From positions 1 through 7,770 of the forward strand of contig OMQW01000063.1 in NCBI GenBank assembly GCA_900313345.1: a DNA stretch of 7,770 bases, given 5' to 3'. The DNA comes from an uncultured Eubacteriales bacterium. GTDB taxonomy: Bacteria > Bacillota_I > Bacilli_A > RF39 > UBA660. The translations under genes and the position numbers were made by a program. Under the pieces are notes generated by a model. The model was not told the DNA's origin, made no database searches, and saw only the letters and a list, made by a program, of their open reading frames with translations. The stretch's first letter is position 1; the number at the start of each line of letters is the position of its first letter. Below, one piece after another: positions 5,906-7,770 of the stretch.

Positions 5906-5934
5906 TTGTAAAATAATAAATTTAATCATATAAT
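5906..5934 (+). promoter_or_regulatory. Promoter of the T-box-controlled DUF1653-serS operon
   Basis: TTGTAA (5906-5911), a 17-nt spacer and a perfect TATAAT (5929-5934). Transcription would start near 5941, giving a leader of about 200 nt before the first ATG at 6143, in line with a T-box leader. Confidence 0.75.
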
Positions 5935-5969
5935 TAAAGAAAGTTGTTGATGAAATTATTAAATAAATT

Positions 5970-6132
5970 AATCTTTTTTAGAGAGACTATGTTTGGTGTA
6001 AATAGTTAAAGATATTTATTTTATTCTGGTTTTGGAGATGGATTTATTCCCGGGTAACCGTTATCTAATTAAGCTAATAAAGGATGGTACCGTGCATTTT
6101 GCACTCCTTAGGTATTATCCTTTTTTATTTTT
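5970..6132 (+). promoter_or_regulatory. T-box riboswitch (serine-type) with antiterminator and terminator
   Basis: The leader senses uncharged tRNA-Ser and lets transcription continue into DUF1653-serS. Stem I is marked by AGAGAG (5980-5985) and by the distal loop, where ACTAT (5986-5990) pairs with ATAGT (6002-6006) around TTTGGTGTAA. Its base may close by AATCT (5970-5974) with GGATT (6040-6044). The likely specifier codon is TCT (Ser) at 6025-6027, consistent with serS downstream. The T-box bulge TGGTACC (6085-6091) sits in an antiterminator in which AAGGA (6080-6084) pairs with TCCTT (6105-6109) and GTGCA (6092-6096) with TGCAC (6100-6104). The competing terminator pairs 6079-6091 with 6111-6123 and is followed by a T-rich run to 6132. 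Only about 34 nt separate Stem I and the antiterminator, so Stem II and IIA/B appear to be missing. U in TGGU would face the tRNA discriminator, pairing with A or wobbling with G. Confidence 0.93.
6079..6132 (+). terminator. T-box leader terminator
   Basis: AAAGGATGGTACC (6079-6091) pairs with GGTATTATCCTTT (6111-6123), 13 bp including two G-T pairs. The 19-nt loop itself contains the GTGCA/TGCAC hairpin. A T-rich run continues to 6132. Its 5' arm is the same sequence used in the antiterminator, so the two folds are mutually exclusive. Confidence 0.9.
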
Positions 6133-6142
6133 TGGAGGAGTT

Positions 6143-6394
6143 ATGAGAGAATTTAAAAAAAATAGTATTTATAAACATTTTAAGGGAAATTTATATCTTG
6201 CTATCGATACTTGTTTTGATAGTGAGAGTGGGGAAGAAATGGTTTTATATAGACAACTTTATGGATCATGTAACTTATATGTTAGAAAGATAGATGATTT
6301 TCTTTCGGAAGTAGATAAGAAGAAGTATCCACATACTAAACAAAAATATAGATTTCAAGAAGTTGAAATAGAAAAGATGAGGAGAGAAATATGA
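6143..6394 (+). CDS. DUF1653 family small protein
   Basis: This 83-aa protein matches the DUF1653 pattern: YKHFKGNLYLAID (residues 10-22), a SESGEEMVLYRQLYG stretch (27-41), then NLYVRKIDDFLSEV (44-57). Members are small and usually stand-alone. Their biochemical role is unknown to me, and I assign none. The open frame extends upstream to a TTG at 6032, but that region is the T-box aptamer and terminator, so the true start is the ATG at 6143. It is preceded by the strong GGAGGAG (6134-6140), though with unusually tight spacing (2-4 nt). Its TGA stop overlaps the serS ATG (ATGA), so the two should be co-translated and both controlled by the serine T-box. Confidence 0.88.
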   Translation: MREFKKNSIYKHFKGNLYLAIDTCFDSESGEEMVLYRQLYGSCNLYVRKIDDFLSEVDKKKYPHTKQKYRFQEVEIEKMRREI

Positions 6395-7674
6395 TAGATA
6401 TAAAATTAATTAGAGAAAATCCTGAAATAGTAAAAGAAAATATTAAAAAGAAATTTCAAGATGAAAAATTAGTATTAGTAGATGAAGTTAAGGAATTAGA
6501 TGAAAAAGTTCGTTCTATTAAAGTCCTTGGTGATAATTTGCGTAATGAAAAAAATAAAAAGAGTGAAGAAATCGGTTCTTTAATGAGAGAAGGAAAGAAA
6601 GATGAAGCTGAAAAGATAAAAGCTGAAATTTCTGATTATTCTGAAAAAATTAGTAAGTTGGAAGCTGAAGAAGAAGAGTTAAATAATCGTATTTATGAAA
6701 TAATGTTAACTATTCCAAATATTATTGATCCTTCTGTTCCTATTGGTAAAGATGATAATTTTAATGTTGAAATTCAAAAATATGGTGAACCCATTGTTCC
6801 TTCTTATGAAATACCATATCATGCTGATATTATATTAAACTTAAATGGAATGGATAAAGAATCTGCTGGTAGAACTAGTGGTGAAGGATTTTATTATTTA
6901 TTGGGTGATATTGCTAGACTTCATGAAGCTATGCTTGCCTATGCTAGAGATTTTATGATTAATAAAGGATTTACTTATGCAATACCTCCATTTATGATTC
7001 ATGGTGATGTTGTTAAGGGCGTTATGTCTTTTCCTGAAATGAATGAAATGATGTATAAAATAGAAGGTGAAGATCTATATTTAATTGGTACTTCTGAACA
7101 TTCTATGATTGGTAAATTCAAAGGTCAAATTGTCAAAGAAGAAGAGCTTCCTATTACTATGACAAGTTATTCACCTTGCTTTAGAAAAGAAGGAGGAAGT
7201 CATGGACTTGAAGAAAGAGGGTTATATAGAGTTCATCAATTTGAGAAACAAGAAATGATAGTTTTATGTAAACCTGAAGAAAGAATGGATTGGTATAATA
7301 AAATGTGGAGTTATACAGTTGATTTCTTTAGAAGCTTAGATGTTCCTGTTAGAACTTTAGAGTGTTGCTCTGGCGATCTTGCTGATTTAAAAGTTAAATC
7401 ATGTGATGTTGAAGCATGGAGTCCAAGACAACAAAAATATTTCGAAGTTGGATCTTGTTCAACACTTGGTGATGCACAAGCTAGAAGACTTGGTATTAGA
7501 ACCAAGGGAAAAAATGGTACATATTTTGTTGATACTTTAAATAATACTGTAGTAGCTACTCCTCGTGGTTTAATTGCTGTTATAGAAAATAATTATCAAG
7601 AAGATGGCTCTATTTTAGTTCCTAAAGCTTTACAACCTTATATGGGTGGACTTGAAGTTATTAAAAGAAAATAA
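6391..7674 (+). CDS. serS: Seryl-tRNA synthetase (SerRS), divergent class II form
   Basis: This 427-aa class II synthetase charges tRNA-Ser with serine. Residues ~25-110 form the long antiparallel coiled coil that grips the long variable arm of tRNA-Ser. The catalytic core shows the TxE serine motif (T234-S-E236), motif 2 with FRKE (264-267) and RVHQFEKQE (280-288), and motif 3 around R392 (ATPRGLIAVIEN, 389-400). ECCSGDLADLKVKSCDVEAW and LGDAQARRLGIR replace the textbook bacterial versions. These variants, TSEHSMIG and LNNTVVATPR belong to a divergent SerRS type that I associate with gut Clostridia and that shares features with archaeal SerRS; this comes from memory of the families. GAGGAG (6379-6384) and the ATGA overlap with DUF1653 support the start at 6391. 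No separate terminator follows before the insertion sequence at 7688. Confidence 0.96.
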   Translation: MIDIKLIRENPEIVKENIKKKFQDEKLVLVDEVKELDEKVRSIKVLGDNLRNEKNKKSEEIGSLMREGKKDEAEKIKAEISDYSEKISKLEAEEEELNNRIYEIMLTIPNIIDPSVPIGKDDNFNVEIQKYGEPIVPSYEIPYHADIILNLNGMDKESAGRTSGEGFYYLLGDIARLHEAMLAYARDFMINKGFTYAIPPFMIHGDVVKGVMSFPEMNEMMYKIEGEDLYLIGTSEHSMIGKFKGQIVKEEELPITMTSYSPCFRKEGGSHGLEERGLYRVHQFEKQEMIVLCKPEERMDWYNKMWSYTVDFFRSLDVPVRTLECCSGDLADLKVKSCDVEAWSPRQQKYFEVGSCSTLGDAQARRLGIRTKGKNGTYFVDTLNNTVVATPRGLIAVIENNYQEDGSILVPKALQPYMGGLEVIKRK

Positions 7675-7694
7675 AAAGTTAGGATTTTGATATG

Positions 7695-7728
7695 AACCCC
7701 GTTTCTTGGACATAGAAACGAGGTTTTT
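7695..7728 (+). promoter_or_regulatory. Hairpin covering the IS ribosome-binding site (also terminator-like)
   Basis: AACCCCGTTTCT (7695-7706) pairs with AGAAACGAGGTT (7714-7725), 12 positions with one C-A mismatch and a 7-nt loop. The 3' arm contains the GAGG Shine-Dalgarno (7720-7723) of the ORF at 7731, so RNA reading in from serS would hide it. A T-run at 7724-7728 gives it a terminator-like shape too, which may now end the serS transcript. Confidence 0.6.
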
Positions 7729-7730
7729 AT

Positions 7731-7770
7731 ATGTCAAAATTAACTTACGAAGATAGAGTTGAAATATATA
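7731..7770 (+). CDS. Transposase OrfA (helix-turn-helix), N-terminal fragment
   Basis: Only 13 codons are visible, MSKLTYEDRVEIY, open to the window end. This start is typical of IS3/IS150-type OrfA, in which a helix-turn-helix that binds the inverted repeats begins immediately after such a segment. GAGG (7720-7723) seven bases upstream supports the ATG. In IS3 elements OrfA is joined to the DDE-bearing OrfB by programmed frameshifting, but that part is not in the window. Confidence 0.65.
   Translation, partial: MSKLTYEDRVEIY

Larger units (their letters stand above)
7688..7770 (+). mobile_element. Left end of an IS3-family (IS150-like) insertion sequence, truncated by window edge
   Basis: TGATATGAACCCCGTTTCTT followed by GGACA (7688-7712) matches the layout of IS150-group left inverted repeats: terminal TG, a C-rich block at position ~10 and TTGGAC at ~19-24. 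The first ORF begins at 7731. The right end, target duplication and transposase core lie outside the window, so family membership rests on the repeat and 13 codons. The element starts 13 nt after the serS stop. Confidence 0.72.

Noticed and set aside
5855..5969. Possible promoter or small RNA between spoVS and the T-box on the minus strand
   Set aside because: The area is very AT-rich with several TATATT-like words, but no -35/-10 pair with good spacing and no stable hairpin was found on that strand.
6032..6142. N-terminal extension of the DUF1653 protein from a TTG codon
   Set aside because: The stretch is the T-box specifier region, antiterminator and terminator. The ATG at 6143 has GGAGGAG just upstream and starts the conserved domain.
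7311..7505. Minus-strand 64-aa frame within serS
   Set aside because: It is antisense to the catalytic core of SerRS, without start signals.
185..7674. Mycoplasma-type genetic code (TGA = Trp)
   Set aside because: All tryptophans seen in the intact genes use TGG and no in-frame TGA interrupts them. The one TGA stop (6392-6394) is directly followed by TAG, so it is neutral, but nothing supports reassignment.

Overview
This is an AT-rich (by eye about 30% GC), gene-dense bacterial chromosome segment. The gene content points to a low-GC Bacillota, probably an uncultured, reduced, Mollicutes-related or gut-type Bacilli/Clostridia lineage. The evidence is a serine-type T-box leader, SpoVS, a mollicute-like short bL28, BipA/TypA and strong A/T-ending codon bias. 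Every intact gene uses TGG for Trp and none has an internal TGA, so the code looks standard rather than Mycoplasma-type. The species cannot be named from this window.

Layout. Positions 1-63 hold most of a tRNA-Gly(TCC) gene on the minus strand, cut by the window edge and carrying odd bases (C33, C55). It is divergent from typA (185-1996, +), a ribosome-associated GTPase. After a terminator that overlaps the next promoter comes a membrane-anchored protein of unknown function (2073-2693, +). It converges on rpmB (bL28, 2719-2898, -). rpmB is divergent from a two-gene RNA-modification operon: a PF10672/RlmI-like methyltransferase (3021-3890) and an RluA-family pseudouridine synthase (3883-4539), which overlap by 8 nt. 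A single-pass membrane protein with a long Pro/Val/Glu/Met-rich tail follows (4617-5567, +). It converges on spoVS (5594-5854, -) through a shared 20-bp palindromic terminator.

The right third is a serine-starvation-responsive unit. A promoter (5906-5934) drives a compact T-box leader (about 5970-6132), followed by a small DUF1653 protein (6143-6394) and serS (6391-7674), coupled by an ATGA overlap. Thirteen bases after the serS stop, the left end of an IS3-family (IS150-like) insertion sequence begins. Its terminal repeat is part of a hairpin that covers the ribosome-binding site of its first ORF, which runs off the window.

Most of the genes serve translation: tRNA-Gly, BipA, bL28, an rRNA-type methyltransferase, a pseudouridine synthase and SerRS. 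I saw no CRISPR array, defence island, prophage or biosynthetic cluster. The points most worth checking are the atypical tRNA-Gly, the minimal T-box with its DUF1653 passenger, the IS boundary at serS and the two unknown membrane proteins.
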